This document shows, piece by piece, positions 63,668 to 64,000 of a stretch of DNA of 64,000 nucleotides (within the stretch, counting starts at the first letter, position 1; every line of letters starts with the position of its first letter). Below the pieces are notes generated by a model. It searched no databases, was not told the DNA's origin, and saw nothing but the letters and a program-made list of their open reading frames with translations. The DNA is taken from NCBI GenBank assembly GCA_020746995.1, contig JAGPXD010000007.1:186001-250000 (forward strand), read 5' to 3'. The translations under genes and the position numbers were made by a program. The stretch comes from Plectosphaerella cucumerina. Lineage: Eukaryota > Ascomycota > Sordariomycetes > Glomerellales > Plectosphaerellaceae.

Positions 63668-64000
63668 GTTAAGCTGGTTCCTAAGAGCCCAGAAGGCAGA
63701 GGAGAATCGGCAAGTTGATTTCCAACGGAGTCGGCTGCTACTGATCGGGGGCCAAGCGGGCGAATTTGACAAGAATCATGGGACACTGTTGGGCAAGCCT
63801 TACATATTGAGGGGCTGGATATATGGCGGCAAATTCCTTTCTGTCTTGCAGCCAAGTGGCCTGCGCAGGCACTTTGTCCTTGCCTCCTTTCCTCCTTGCC
63901 CCAGATACCCATGTCGGGCATCGGCCTGACTCACTCGGCCAATCAGCAGCTGCATCGATGCACTGCTATTGGATTGCCGGACTGACGCAATGCTGGAGTT
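63668..64000. other. Right edge, upstream of the APH gene
   Basis: About 330 bp up to the window edge, on the promoter side of the APH-like gene. Nothing recognised. Confidence 0.4.

Noticed and set aside
1..64000. tRNA genes, transposons, CRISPR arrays
   Set aside because: No B-box-like GGTTCRANYCC in a cloverleaf context, no terminal repeats or transposase domains, and no spaced repeats were seen by eye; a tRNA or repeat search program would be needed to be certain.

Overview
This window is nuclear DNA from a filamentous ascomycete, probably a Sordariomycete (Pezizomycotina). The evidence is gene-dense, GC-rich sequence with short GT-AG introns (about 47 to 142 bp), Zn(II)2Cys6 regulators, fungal sugar and amino-acid permeases, a two-pore TOK-type potassium channel, a peroxisomal PEX11 and a nuclear complex I subunit. 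I could not identify the species. I saw no tRNA, rRNA, transposon or CRISPR array.

Layout. 0-2.2 kb: the tail of a cytochrome P450, then a secreted M14 carboxypeptidase. 2.5-9.2 kb: a maltose-utilisation (MAL-type) cluster made of a Zn2Cys6 regulator, an alpha-glucoside permease and a GH13 alpha-glucosidase. The last two diverge from a 1.2-kb promoter that holds a GCGGAGACT repeat array and a CGG-N8-CGG site. 9.7-19.6 kb: a set of small-molecule catabolic genes (SDR, APC permease, acetoacetate-decarboxylase-like enzyme, RidA, aldehyde dehydrogenase, Zn2Cys6 regulator). The SDR has a frameshift and the aldehyde dehydrogenase has an early in-frame stop.

20-42 kb is mostly housekeeping: a large coiled-coil protein, NPC1, a class III aminotransferase, a Cue2-like CUE/Smr protein, PEX11, complex I 51 kDa, dynactin p27, a wax-synthase-like acyltransferase and a second SDR. 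42.8-49.7 kb: a gamma-glutamyltranspeptidase, a pisatin-demethylase-like P450, and a decayed subtilisin gene that has lost its catalytic-serine region. 50.6-64 kb: an unrecognised protein with a minisatellite-coded TQPV tract, a PTPA phosphatase activator with an Ala/Gly/Pro tail, a small Ala/Pro-rich protein, an alpha/beta-hydrolase-like protein without a visible nucleophile serine, a TOK potassium channel, an Arg/Ser-rich protein ending in a Hub1/UBL5 domain, and a frameshifted APH-family kinase-like gene.

The clearest functional units are the MAL cluster and the 9.7-19.6 kb catabolic set. Several reading-frame breaks occur; some may be true decay (the subtilisin) and some may be base-calling or assembly errors. 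Exon boundaries were placed by eye from GT-AG signals, reading-frame continuity and protein-family fit.
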